DNA of 20,862 nt from Alphaproteobacteria bacterium (GTDB lineage Bacteria > Pseudomonadota > Alphaproteobacteria > SMXP01). The notes below the pieces were generated by a model that was not told the origin of the DNA, searched no databases, and was given only the letters and a program-made list of their open reading frames with translations. Positions within the stretch are counted from its first letter, which is position 1; the number at the start of each line of letters is the position of its first letter. The stretch lies in the NCBI GenBank assembly GCA_004356335.1, contig SMXP01000136.1, positions 1-20,862 on the forward strand, given 5' to 3'. This document shows, piece after piece, positions 1 through 8,198 of this stretch. The position numbers and the translations under genes were made by a program.

Positions 1-107
1 CCCAATATTTGGTCAGGGGAACCACCTTGCGCTAAAGTAACATGAATTTTAGTCGGCGCCGGTGGCCGGGCCGGACAGGCCCACGGCGATAATAGGAAAG
101 CTTGGCA

Positions 108-1691
108 TTGGCTCCCTTTTCTTCCAAATTGCTCGACGACCTCAATCTCAAAAAGTCAATCGCCTGGCTGTGGGATTTCGAGCGGCGGCGTATGATATGG
201 GCAACGGAAGCGGCTGTTGTGTTCTGGAAAGAGCCGTCGCTTATCGATCTGCTCGGTCGTGACTTTGGACCCCGGCATAGCCTTGTCGGCGAATTGGAGA
301 ATTTACGATCGGATTTGCGTCGCGACGCGTGGTCCTCGGAACGCATTGTGCTCAATCCCGATGGCCAAGCTGTTGCCGCCAATTGCCGCATTCGATCTCA
401 GCCGATTACGGATGATCGTATAGGTGCATTAATCGAAATCGAAGCGTTGAACGACCCGCCGGTGGCGGTCCACAATCTGACCGAGGCGACATTGGGTCGT
501 TATGCGCCTTTGCCGCTCGCCATGTATCATGTTGATGGGCGGCTAATTCTCAAAAACGCTATGGCCGAATCGTTATTTACCGATAGTCCAAACTTGGATC
601 TTATGTCACGACTGGGCAACGCCGATATCGCCGGAACCATGATATTACGCACTCTTGCGGATGGCGCCTATAGCAGAACCCTGCGACTCAGCACGGCCTA
701 TGGCAATCGTCTTCATCGTGTTGCCGCTCAGCCTGGTCAAGATCCCAAAACGGGGGCACCCACGCTCATCGTGTCGTTTCAGGACGTCCAAGATACATAC
801 GATCTTTGGCGAGAAGTAACTCAAGCCTTTCAGGGTTTGACGCGGATATCGAAAAACTTGTTATCCGAAGCCGTGGATAAAAATTCCAGCACGCGCGAGC
901 GAGAATCGGTGCCCAAGGATGAGTCATTAGATAGAGTGCGAAGCGCCAAACTGGAGGCCGAGCGGAAGGTTCATCAACAAGCTGAATTCATTGCAAAGCT
1001 GAGCCATGAAATGCGCACACCGCTTAATGCCATCATTGGATTCGGCGAGGTCATCAGTGAAGAACGTCTCGGGCCGATAGGGAATGAAAAATACAAGGTC
1101 TATGTAAAAGATATCGTCAAGAGTGGTCACTTACTACTGAGCCTGATAAACGACCTGCTGGATCTATCCAAGATCGAAGCCGGCAAACTGCAACTAGACT
1201 ATTCTGAAGTGGACCTGCGGGATGTCATCAACAGTTCGATTCGACTGTTGCAGCCGGCCGCAGAGAAAGCGCAGGTCACTATTCGGACCCTTATGCCGGT
1301 ACCGCTGCCCAATGTGGTGGCGGATGCCCGCAGCATGCATCAAATCCTGAATAATTTGCTCAGCAATGCGATCAAATTCAGCCATAGCGGCGACACGGTC
1401 ACCATATCGGGAGAACTGGCGTCGGATGGGTCCATCACTTTGCGCGTGCGCGATCAGGGGATCGGCATGACAAAACAAGACCTTAAACAGGCTCTGGAGC
1501 CCTATGGCCAAGTTAAGGGCGCACGTCGGACTGATCTGATCGGCACCCATTTGGGCGGGACGGGGCTCGGTCTGCCTTTGGCCAAAGCCCTGGTCGAAGC
1601 CAATAAGGCGGATTTCCATATTGAAAGTGCGCCGGAAAAAGGCACCCGCATTACGGTGACCTTCCCCAGCGCTCTTGTGCTTGTCGGTTGA
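108..1691 (+). CDS. PAS-containing sensor histidine kinase (HisKA + HATPase_c)
   Basis: This is a cytoplasmic two-component histidine kinase with no visible signal peptide, membrane segment or receiver domain. The N-terminal ~250 residues look like two degenerate PAS-type sensor modules. A charged helical linker leads to a HisKA dimerisation helix with the motif LSHEMRTPLNAIIGF, and the phosphoacceptor His is about residue 300. The C-terminal ATPase domain shows an N box (NLLSNAIKFS), a G1 box (DQGIGM) and a G2 box (GTHLGGTGLGL). The layout resembles the PleC/DivL/PdhS group of alphaproteobacterial kinases, but the signal and partner are unknown and no response regulator lies nearby. A TAG at 93-95 closes the frame, so translation starts at TTG 102 or TTG 108. 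TTG 108 is preferred because AGGAAAG at 94-100 is seven bases upstream of it but almost touches 102. Confidence 0.93.
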   Translation: MAPFSSKLLDDLNLKKSIAWLWDFERRRMIWATEAAVVFWKEPSLIDLLGRDFGPRHSLVGELENLRSDLRRDAWSSERIVLNPDGQAVAANCRIRSQPITDDRIGALIEIEALNDPPVAVHNLTEATLGRYAPLPLAMYHVDGRLILKNAMAESLFTDSPNLDLMSRLGNADIAGTMILRTLADGAYSRTLRLSTAYGNRLHRVAAQPGQDPKTGAPTLIVSFQDVQDTYDLWREVTQAFQGLTRISKNLLSEAVDKNSSTRERESVPKDESLDRVRSAKLEAERKVHQQAEFIAKLSHEMRTPLNAIIGFGEVISEERLGPIGNEKYKVYVKDIVKSGHLLLSLINDLLDLSKIEAGKLQLDYSEVDLRDVINSSIRLLQPAAEKAQVTIRTLMPVPLPNVVADARSMHQILNNLLSNAIKFSHSGDTVTISGELASDGSITLRVRDQGIGMTKQDLKQALEPYGQVKGARRTDLIGTHLGGTGLGLPLAKALVEANKADFHIESAPEKGTRITVTFPSALVLVG

Positions 1692-1821
1692 GCACCGCTT
1701 GGCGGCGCGCATCCGGCTTGGACCGCTTAATTTCTCTTTTCGACGCCTCATTCGTGCCAAACTCTTAACCTAATCTATGTCACCTAATCTCTGGTTCCGC
1801 CAACCCCCAGGACCCTCGCTC

Positions 1822-3930
1822 ATGCGCAAATTGTTCACAGGATTCATCATCCTTATTGTGTTGGTCGTTGCCGCCCTTCTGGTAGCGCCCTCATTCATCC
1901 CGGCAGACGTTTATAAAGATCGCATCACCCAAGCAGCCAGCGACGCGACGGGCCGAGAAGTCGGCATTTCAGGCGATATGCATTTTGCTTTCTTCCCCCG
2001 GTTCGAAGTGGTCGCCGAAAATGTCACCGTGGGCAACGTGCCCGGTGGCACAGCTGATTACTTTGCCCGAATCGGCGCGCTTGCCATCGGTATAGAAGTG
2101 ATGCCGCTATTGAAAGGTGTTGTCAGCATCGATCGCTTCGAGCTGAACGCTCCCGAAATTAACTTAGAAGTCGACCGCAACGGCGACGGTAATTGGATAT
2201 TCGATTCGGATGGCGCGCCAAATAACGATCAAGCCGCAACAGAGGGCGGCTTCGAGTTGAACAATATCAGCCTACGTAATGTCCGCCTTGTCGATGGACG
2301 GATTACTTATCGTAACGCGCAAGGCGCAGTTGAAACCTACGAAGATATCAATATCGAGCTAGATCTGGCCGACTTAGATAGTCCGCTATCGGCCAAGGGA
2401 TCGCTACGCGCAAAGAACGAACTCATTAATATCATCGCGACCGTCGATCGACCGAGAACGTTGCTCGATGGTGGTGAAACCCATATTCAATTTGATCTAG
2501 ACGCCGGCTTCGGCGAGGTAACGTTTGACGGACACGCCACGATTGCCGATGGCCAATCCCCCGTATTCGCGGGTCTTTTGGATATGTCGATACCGAGTGT
2601 GCGCCAATTGGCAGCCATCGCCGGACAGCCCATAGCCAGCGCAAACGGATTTGGCAAGCTCGACTTGCGCGGCAACGTAATCGCCAATGACAGCCGCCTC
2701 GATGTTGAAAATGTCAAGGTATCCTTCGACGGCATGAACGGAACGGGCACGTTAACCATCCATTATGCACGTAACGTCCCAAAACTGACGGGCACCTTGG
2801 ATATCGATAAGCTCGATGCCAATATATATCTCGGAGAAGCGGAGAAAACGTCGGCCAACGATTGGAGCACGGAACCGATCGATTTCGCCGGTCTAAAATC
2901 GATCGATGCGGATCTTGATCTAACGGCCGATCAAGTTTTCTTCCAAGACATTAAATTGGGCCGGAGCCGGCTTAAGTTGACGATCAATGGCGGCGTCTTG
3001 AACGCCATATTGAACGAACTGAACCTCTATGAGGGGTCGGGAAAGGGCTCCCTAACCATAGATGCCCAGAGAAGTACTCCGGTTGTCCGCTCGGAGTTTA
3101 GCCTCAATGCATTACAGGCTCTACCGTTTCTGCGAGACGCCATGGGCCTCGATCGTATCGAGGGCATCGGCAATATGACCTACTCATTCACGACTTCCGG
3201 CCAAACCCAGCGCCAATTGGTGAGCAACCTTAATGGCGTAACAAGTCTGAAGTTTTTGGATGGGGCGTGGCGCGGCGTAAATCTGGCATCGTTGGCGCGC
3301 AATGTACAAACAGCTTTTGGCCAAGGCGTGCAAAACGATGCCGCCGGGCAAGAAGATGTCGGCGAGCAACAGAAGACGGATTTTGCCGAGCTAAGCGGAA
3401 CGTTTGTGATCCGCAATGGGCAAGTCACCAATGATGACTTCCAAATGCTCAATCCTTTTCTTCGGGTGCTCGGTGGTGGGTCGATTGATCTCATCAATCA
3501 AACGGTTCGTTTTAAGCTTCGTCCCAAGTTCGTGACGTCGACACAAGGCCAAGGCGGCGATTTGGGTGTCGGCGGTATCGCCGTACCGATCATTGTCGAG
3601 GGCCCTTGGAGTGATTTGAGATACCGTCCCGATTTTGCCGGGCTGTTGACCAATGCGCTTATCCCCGGTACCGGCGAGTCAACCGGCAATCCCATTCAAG
3701 ATCTCATTCAAGGAACTATCGGAAGGGCATTGGGCCTGCCTCAACCGGACTCCGATAATACTAAGAGCGACTCAAACGGCACCGCCGACCAAGAAACGGA
3801 AACCGCACAAGACGGCCCGGACTGGTCCGTGCCGTCAGACAGCGAGTCCCAGTCGGAGCCTGAAAAGGAGACGCCACCCAAGCCTGTGGATTTTCTGTTT
3901 GGCATTCTGAAGGAATTGGAAAAGGATTGA
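1822..3930 (+). CDS. AsmA family protein
   Basis: This is a large envelope protein of the AsmA family, whose members are bridge-like proteins linked to lipid transport or outer-membrane assembly. A single N-terminal membrane anchor (FIILIVLVVAALLVAPSFI) is followed by the AsmA N-terminal region, a long beta-rich middle, and the typical C-terminal AsmA block: SLKFLDGAWRGVNLASLARN, then SGTFVIRNGQVTNDDF and GGGSIDLINQTVRFKL. The last ~70 residues are polar and acidic (Asp/Ser/Glu/Pro) and probably disordered. The frame is open back to ATG 1777, but ATG 1822 fits better: CAGGA lies eight bases upstream and the protein then begins MRKLFTG directly before the hydrophobic anchor. The specific lipid or client is not visible. 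Confidence 0.9.
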   Translation: MRKLFTGFIILIVLVVAALLVAPSFIPADVYKDRITQAASDATGREVGISGDMHFAFFPRFEVVAENVTVGNVPGGTADYFARIGALAIGIEVMPLLKGVVSIDRFELNAPEINLEVDRNGDGNWIFDSDGAPNNDQAATEGGFELNNISLRNVRLVDGRITYRNAQGAVETYEDINIELDLADLDSPLSAKGSLRAKNELINIIATVDRPRTLLDGGETHIQFDLDAGFGEVTFDGHATIADGQSPVFAGLLDMSIPSVRQLAAIAGQPIASANGFGKLDLRGNVIANDSRLDVENVKVSFDGMNGTGTLTIHYARNVPKLTGTLDIDKLDANIYLGEAEKTSANDWSTEPIDFAGLKSIDADLDLTADQVFFQDIKLGRSRLKLTINGGVLNAILNELNLYEGSGKGSLTIDAQRSTPVVRSEFSLNALQALPFLRDAMGLDRIEGIGNMTYSFTTSGQTQRQLVSNLNGVTSLKFLDGAWRGVNLASLARNVQTAFGQGVQNDAAGQEDVGEQQKTDFAELSGTFVIRNGQVTNDDFQMLNPFLRVLGGGSIDLINQTVRFKLRPKFVTSTQGQGGDLGVGGIAVPIIVEGPWSDLRYRPDFAGLLTNALIPGTGESTGNPIQDLIQGTIGRALGLPQPDSDNTKSDSNGTADQETETAQDGPDWSVPSDSESQSEPEKETPPKPVDFLFGILKELEKD

Positions 3931-3933
3931 TCC

Positions 3934-4004
3934 TAGAGCCCATTCAGGAAAACCGGTACCCGCCCCGGCCTTCGCCGGGACATGCTTTTCTTGAAAACGC
4001 TCTA
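3934..4004. repeat. Mosaic palindromic repeat, copy A
   Basis: This imperfect palindrome of about 71 bp begins four bases after the AsmA stop codon. Its ends are TAGAGCCCATTCAGGAAAA and, as reverse complement, TAGAGCGTTTTCAAGAAAA. A GC-rich hairpin core (CCCCGGCCTTCGCCGGG) lies between them. The right part, from the core through CATGCTTTTC to AACGCTCT, recurs at 12001-12041. The left part recurs in changed form at 12934-12950. It is probably a REP-like element and may also act as a transcript 3' end for the AsmA gene. Confidence 0.75.
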
Positions 4005-4035
4005 ATTGGACGACCGGATATTTGGCCCATAAGGC

Positions 4036-4527
4036 CTATTTCGTCATGTCCATGGCTTCGTCCATTGCGGCATCCATCACGTCGTCGGCCGCGTCTTCAA
4101 TGGCGTCTTCAATGGCGTCTTCAATGGCGTCTTCCACTGCCTCTTCGATGACATCCTCAGCACTGTCCGCCGAGTCTTCGACAACTTCCTCAGCCACTTC
4201 TTCTACGGCGTCATCGGCAACAGCCTCGACGGCTTCGTCGGCGACCTCTTCTACGGCGTCATCGGCAACAGCCTCGGCGGCTTCGTCGGCGACCTCTTCT
4301 ACGGCGTCATCGGCAACGTCCTCGACGGCCTCGTCAGAAGCTTCTTCGACAACGTCTTCGACAGCCTCCCCGGCCATTTCAGTTGCATCGTCAATCCCAT
4401 CCTGTTCGACGACAGGTTCCTCAACCGCCGACTCTGGCACCGCCATTGTGTCGTCTTGCGTTTGTACGAAATAGAACGTGGCAGCTACAACTATGATTAA
4501 GCTGATCAAAATATCGCTGAAGCGCAT
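4036..4527 (-). CDS. Membrane-anchored acidic repeat protein (A/V-D/E tetrad repeats)
   Basis: The product is 163 aa. Residues ~4-22 (SDILISLIIVVAATFYFV) form one hydrophobic segment, either an uncleaved anchor or a signal-anchor. Nearly all of the rest is Ala, Val, Asp and Glu in a four-residue rhythm, for example VADDAVEEVADEAVEA and later IEDAIEDAIEDA. The DNA shows matching 48-bp and 12-bp tandem repeats. The start is supported by AGGGG about eight bases upstream of the ATG on the minus strand. The tail would be extremely acidic and largely helical. I recognise no family. The opposite strand is also open here (a Ser/Ala-rich frame), but it lacks a plausible start context and is treated as a by-product of the repeats. 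Function is unknown; a periplasmic spacer or a cation-binding tail is conceivable. Confidence 0.75.
   Translation of the reverse strand: MRFSDILISLIIVVAATFYFVQTQDDTMAVPESAVEEPVVEQDGIDDATEMAGEAVEDVVEEASDEAVEDVADDAVEEVADEAAEAVADDAVEEVADEAVEAVADDAVEEVAEEVVEDSADSAEDVIEEAVEDAIEDAIEDAIEDAADDVMDAAMDEAMDMTK
4091..4126. repeat. 12-bp tandem repeat, three exact copies
   Basis: GCGTCTTCAATG occurs three times head to tail, followed by a fourth diverged unit (GCGTCTTCCACT). In the minus-strand frame each unit encodes Ile-Glu-Asp-Ala. Copy number is likely to vary through slippage without breaking the frame. Confidence 0.9.
4202..4345. repeat. 48-bp tandem repeat, about three copies
   Basis: Units begin at 4202, 4250 and 4298 with TCTACGGCGTCATCGGCAAC. 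The first two differ at about one base (CTCGACGG versus CTCGGCGG). The third diverges in its second half. Each unit encodes 16 residues of the acidic repeat protein on the minus strand, so expansion or loss stays in frame. Confidence 0.9.
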
Positions 4528-5148
4528 GTGATTGCCCCTAAATGTTAGCTCTATGTTAGCCCGAATTCCGAGGGGCCTGTCACCTTTGCAATCGCTCGAG
4601 AATTATCACCACCCAACCGACGACTTCAGTGAATCAAGCAACGCCCCTCAATGACAAATAAACTGCCCCACCCAGGTTTTTGATCTGGGTAGCCAGCATT
4701 AAATGGAGCGCATACCTGACATCATGAAAGACCCCCACCTCCCATTGCTGCGGATATTAACTGAACTCGCCGCCTTTAATCAATATAAGGGAACAGGATT
4801 GCGGTTGTACGCCCCTCGCCCCACCCTCATCAGACGGTCTCGGGGGTCAAAATGACCTGATCGCCCTCTGGAAAATTAACTTCAAATCAATGAGTTAGAG
4901 AGAAATCGTCCCGTCCGCCACGGCGCCGGACAGGACATCCTATGAGCCATGGATTATCGACCATTGGGCGTTCGCGGCCTGGGATGGGCATCACGACAAT
5001 GACATATTGAGCAATTTGCGCATCTGGCCCCCATTCCGGACTTCTCTTCAAGCGGGCCAACCGGCTGGCAGAGGGGGTTCAGACCCTGCAATTTAAGGCA
5101 TTGATAAGCTCGACATTACTGTCATTTCGCTACGGGGCGCCATGAGGT
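4528..5148. other. Gene-poor intergenic stretch (about 620 bp)
   Basis: I find no convincing gene here on either strand. Short frames of 35-45 codons exist (for example from ATG 4724) but lack ribosome-binding sites and recognisable sequence. A small hairpin (ACCCAG, loop, CTGGGT) is at 4670-4690. The stretch must contain the promoters for the divergent acidic-repeat gene and the GST gene, but I could not place -35/-10 elements with confidence. Confidence 0.5.
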
Positions 5149-5160
5149 ATGTTGCTGAAC

Positions 5161-5844
5161 ATGCGCACACTTTGTCACGAACCATTGTCACCCTTCTGCC
5201 GAAAAATACGCATCATCCTGGCCGAGAAAGGGTTACCGTTCGAACTTCGGGAGGAAAATATCTGGCAACCGTCAGACGATTTTTTCCAACTTAACCCGGC
5301 CGGAACGGTTCCCGTGTTGATCGATGAGACCGTGAACGGCAAGAGCAAGACGGTCGTTGCTCATAGCACGGCCATCATGGAATATCTTGAAGAGACCTAT
5401 CCTAAGATTCGTCTATTGCCCGGATCCGCAACCGACCGGGCGGAATGCCGGCGGCTGGTTGCTTGGTTCGATGAAAAGTTCAACACGGAAGTGACGCTCA
5501 ATCTCTTGTTTGAGAAAATCCAAAAGCGTTATGCTGGGTACGGACCACCGGACATGGAAGAACTTCGAATTGGGCTCAAGAACCTGCAAATGCATTTGGA
5601 CTATCTCAGCGAGCTTATAGACAAAAGAAATTGGCTTGGCGGTAACAGATTTAGCCTGGCGGATATCGCTGCCGCTTCTCATCTTTCTGCGATCGATTAT
5701 CTGGGTGACGTACCCTGGGCCAACTTTGAGATCGTCAAAAACTGGTATGCTAGAATAAAATCCCGGCCTAGTTTCCGCCCTCTTTTGGCTGACCGCATTC
5801 CTGGCATGCCGCCGCCCAGACATTACGATGATTTGGATTTTTGA
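5161..5844 (+). CDS. Glutathione S-transferase family protein
   Basis: The protein has a two-domain cytosolic GST fold of ~227 residues, the usual length. The N-terminal thioredoxin-like domain begins MRTLCHEPLSPFCRKIRI, with the Ser-Pro-Phe-Cys active-site region. The cis-proline segment is GTVPVLID and the glutathione gamma-Glu contact region is AHSTAIMEYLEETYP. The C-terminal helical domain carries the usual FSLADIAAASHLSAIDYLG motif. Substrate is not predictable. A TGA at 5143-5145 limits the start to ATG 5149 or ATG 5161. I chose 5161 because family members begin at this MRTL position; GAGG at 5144-5147 is rather far (13 bases) from it but almost touches ATG 5149. queG follows directly, so the two are probably co-transcribed. 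Confidence 0.9.
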   Translation: MRTLCHEPLSPFCRKIRIILAEKGLPFELREENIWQPSDDFFQLNPAGTVPVLIDETVNGKSKTVVAHSTAIMEYLEETYPKIRLLPGSATDRAECRRLVAWFDEKFNTEVTLNLLFEKIQKRYAGYGPPDMEELRIGLKNLQMHLDYLSELIDKRNWLGGNRFSLADIAAASHLSAIDYLGDVPWANFEIVKNWYARIKSRPSFRPLLADRIPGMPPPRHYDDLDF

Positions 5845-5858
5845 GCCTTCGTCTTAAA

Positions 5859-6983
5859 ATGACGGACAGAATTGAACAGAAACCCGTAAGGGACCGTCTT
5901 CTTGCCGAGGGCTTTGATGCCGTTGGCTTTACCAAGCCTGGACAAATCAGTGCGGCCGGCCGCCGTCTCGAAGAGTTTCTCGAAAGAGATTGGCAGGGTG
6001 ACATGCAATGGATGGTCTCCAAAGCAGACCGGCGGGCCAACCCCTTCGTTCTGTGGCCTGATGTTAGAAGCATCATTGTGGTCGGCATGAATTATGCCCC
6101 TTCGTCCGATCCGCTCTCTATCCTGAATAAATCGGACTGCGGAGGCATTTCCGTCTATGCGCAGGGGCGTGACTATCACGACGTCATCAAGAAGCGTCTG
6201 AAAAAAGCCGCCCATTGGATACAGGATCGCTATGGCGGCGACCTCAAAGTGTTTGTCGATACGGCACCTATTATGGAAAAGCCTTTGGCCGAAGCGGCCG
6301 GATTAGGCTGGCAGGGAAAACATACCAATTTGGTATCTTCGGATTTCGGCTCATGGCTTTTTTTGGCAAGCATATTTACCACATTGGACTTTGCCGAAGA
6401 CAAGGCGCATGTGGACCAGTGCGGTACGTGCTCAAGCTGCATTGATATCTGCCCGACCAATGCCATCCCGGCACCCTACCAGCTCGATGCCAGACGCTGC
6501 ATTTCCTATCTGACGATCGAACACAAAGGACATATTGCAAAATCATTCCGTGCTGCGATCGGAAATCGCATTTATGGCTGTGATGATTGTTTAGCCGTGT
6601 GTCCCTGGAACAAATTCGCAGCGCAGGCGCGGGAACAGGCCTTCCATCCTCGGTCGGAATTGCAGGCGCCGCTGTTGAAGGAATTGGCGGCATTAGATGA
6701 TGGCGGTTTTCGGGACCTGTTCACGGCATCGCCTATCAAGCGCCTTGGACGCGATCGGTTTGTCCGTAACGTATTGATTGCCATCGGCAATTCGCACCGC
6801 CGAGACCTTTTGGAAAGCGCCGTCCGACTTTTGCGCGACCCATCGCCGTTAGTGCGCGCCATGGCAATTTGGGCAGTACGAGAAATTGCAGCATCGGACG
6901 AGTTTAAGCGCTTACGCCCTACCCACATGGCACAAGAGACCGATACAGCGGTGATTGCCGAATGGAACGATGCCGATGCTTGA
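5859..6983 (+). CDS. queG: Epoxyqueuosine reductase QueG
   Basis: QueG catalyses the last step of queuosine synthesis, reducing epoxyqueuosine to queuosine at position 34 of tRNAs with GUN anticodons, using cobalamin and two [4Fe-4S] clusters. Visible hallmarks are the catalytic segment VFVDTAPIMEKPLAEAAGLG, the first cluster motif CGTCSSCIDICP near residue 188, and the second CDDCLAVCPWNKF near residue 241. A C-terminal HEAT-like tail (LLRDPSPLVRAMAIWAVREI) follows. The length (~374 aa) is normal and every cluster Cys is present. A TTG at 5841 would overlap the GST stop codon; ATG 5859, 14 bases after that stop, gives the usual N-terminus. The upstream Shine-Dalgarno sequence is weak in both cases, which suggests translational coupling to the GST gene. 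Confidence 0.95.
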   Translation: MTDRIEQKPVRDRLLAEGFDAVGFTKPGQISAAGRRLEEFLERDWQGDMQWMVSKADRRANPFVLWPDVRSIIVVGMNYAPSSDPLSILNKSDCGGISVYAQGRDYHDVIKKRLKKAAHWIQDRYGGDLKVFVDTAPIMEKPLAEAAGLGWQGKHTNLVSSDFGSWLFLASIFTTLDFAEDKAHVDQCGTCSSCIDICPTNAIPAPYQLDARRCISYLTIEHKGHIAKSFRAAIGNRIYGCDDCLAVCPWNKFAAQAREQAFHPRSELQAPLLKELAALDDGGFRDLFTASPIKRLGRDRFVRNVLIAIGNSHRRDLLESAVRLLRDPSPLVRAMAIWAVREIAASDEFKRLRPTHMAQETDTAVIAEWNDADA

Positions 6984-7022
6984 TCAGCCGTTGCTCATTC
7001 CACGGCCCGCCCGGCAAGGATT

Positions 7023-7215
7023 TCACGCCGCCGTCCAATTTTTCCGCATGCGATGAGCGGTCGCTCGATCGACGAAAAGTTCGGGATGGCTCGGATCAAG
7101 CTCAATGGCGGAGGTCAATACAGGCCTCGTATGGTGTGCTGTCCTTGGCCTGACACCATGAACTTTCAGCGACAACCAGACCGGCCACCAAAGCCAAACT
7201 TACCCATAGGCGCAT
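7023..7215 (-). pseudogene. Frameshifted short TPR-type exported protein remnant
   Basis: From ATG 7215-7213 the minus strand encodes a clear signal peptide (MRLWVSLALVAGLVVAES) and then CQAKDSTPYEACIDL before a stop at 7102-7104. AAGGTG lies just upstream as ribosome-binding site. Shifting frame near 7108 resumes coding-like sequence: SAIELDPSHPELFVDRATA, then HRMRKNWTAA, and a stop at 7023-7025. AIELDPSHPE is typical of TPR repeats (helix B followed by the next helix A). I infer a small exported TPR protein broken by a frameshift or deletion and cut short at its 3' end. It could instead be a genuine 37-residue secreted peptide. Confidence 0.45.
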
Positions 7216-7292
7216 GACACCTTGCCGCGCTCTCCGCAACCTCATAACAATTGACGAAAGATTAGGTCTTGGCAAGAATGACAGGCCTATTT

Positions 7293-8198
7293 ATGAAGCG
7301 ACTTTTTTGTTTCGGTCTCGGATTTACCGGCCTGACCCTGGCCAAGCAACTGAAAGCCTCGGGCTGGTCGGTCGCCGGAACCCGTCGCACCAAAGATAAG
7401 GCGGCTATTCTTCGATCCGCCGGAATCGATGGCTTCGTTTTTACCGGCAAGGAGATGGCGCCCGATGTTAAGAAAGCATTGGCCAACGCCAGTCACGTTC
7501 TCAGCACGATTGCCCCAGACTCTTCTTCGGCCGGAAACAGCGCCAGTGGACAGATCGCCGATCCGGTGCTGCGCTATTACAAGGGGGATATTCTCAATAG
7601 AGCGCAAAATCTAGCTTGGGTCGGCTACCTTTCGTCAACCAATGTTTATGGCGATCATGACGGACAATGGGTCGACGAAACGACGACGCCTCGCCCGGGC
7701 TCCGAACACGCCCGTCAGCGGCTTGATATTGAACATGCTTGGCAAGATATGGTGCAAACGGACGGCGTCCCGGTTCATATTTTGCGTCCGGCCGGTATTT
7801 ATGGTCCCTATCGTTCCGCACTCACATCACTCAAGAATGGAACGGCCAAACGTGTGATTCGGCCCGGGCAATGGATTTCGCGAATTCATGTGCGCGATTT
7901 GGCGGCGGTTGTGATCGCGTCCGCCGAAAATCAAAATCCCGGTTCAGTCTATAATGTGGCGGATGACGAACCCTCACCCCGAGAGACAACCATTGAATTC
8001 GCGGCCATGTTATTGAATCGGGAGCCGCCTCCTGCGATTCCTTTTGAGCAATGGCAGACCCCACCGACGGCGAAACGGGATTTCACCACAAATAAACGCA
8101 TTCGCAATGATCGGATCAAAAAAGACTTGGGAATAGTCCTGACATATCCGTCCTATCGAGACGGACTCAAAGCTTTGTTCGACGCGGGCGAGTATTAA
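7293..8198 (+). CDS. NAD(P)-dependent epimerase/dehydratase-like SDR (YeeZ-like)
   Basis: This is an extended short-chain dehydrogenase with an N-terminal Rossmann motif (MKRLFCFGLGFTGLTLA) followed by GTRRTKDKA, which suggests NADP binding. Mid-protein motifs are LSSTNVYGDHDGQWVDET and LRPAGIYGPYRS, and the NVADDEPSPRE segment is typical of nucleoside-diphosphate-sugar epimerase relatives. The overall pattern resembles YeeZ-like proteins of unknown substrate. The frame is open from TTG 7269, with ATGs at 7278 and 7293. ATG 7293 puts the first beta strand at the N-terminus as in the family and has AGG seven to eight bases upstream. The stop interleaves with that of the convergent hydrolase gene (shared TTAA). 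Confidence 0.85.
   Translation: MKRLFCFGLGFTGLTLAKQLKASGWSVAGTRRTKDKAAILRSAGIDGFVFTGKEMAPDVKKALANASHVLSTIAPDSSSAGNSASGQIADPVLRYYKGDILNRAQNLAWVGYLSSTNVYGDHDGQWVDETTTPRPGSEHARQRLDIEHAWQDMVQTDGVPVHILRPAGIYGPYRSALTSLKNGTAKRVIRPGQWISRIHVRDLAAVVIASAENQNPGSVYNVADDEPSPRETTIEFAAMLLNREPPPAIPFEQWQTPPTAKRDFTTNKRIRNDRIKKDLGIVLTYPSYRDGLKALFDAGEY

Noticed and set aside
1194..1760. 188-codon minus-strand frame antisense to the histidine kinase
   Set aside because: It lies fully over the HisKA/HATPase domains, which are unmistakable on the plus strand. The product resembles nothing and looks like a shadow frame.
4091..4345. Repeated units considered as a CRISPR array
   Set aside because: The units are contiguous with no spacers and follow a coding period (12 and 48 bp), so they are coding tandem repeats.
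4022..4474. 150-codon plus-strand frame rich in Ser and Ala opposite the acidic repeat gene
   Set aside because: It is the antisense of the tandem repeats, where repeat periods divisible by three keep several frames open. It has no ribosome-binding site, signal or family resemblance, while the minus strand has all but the last.
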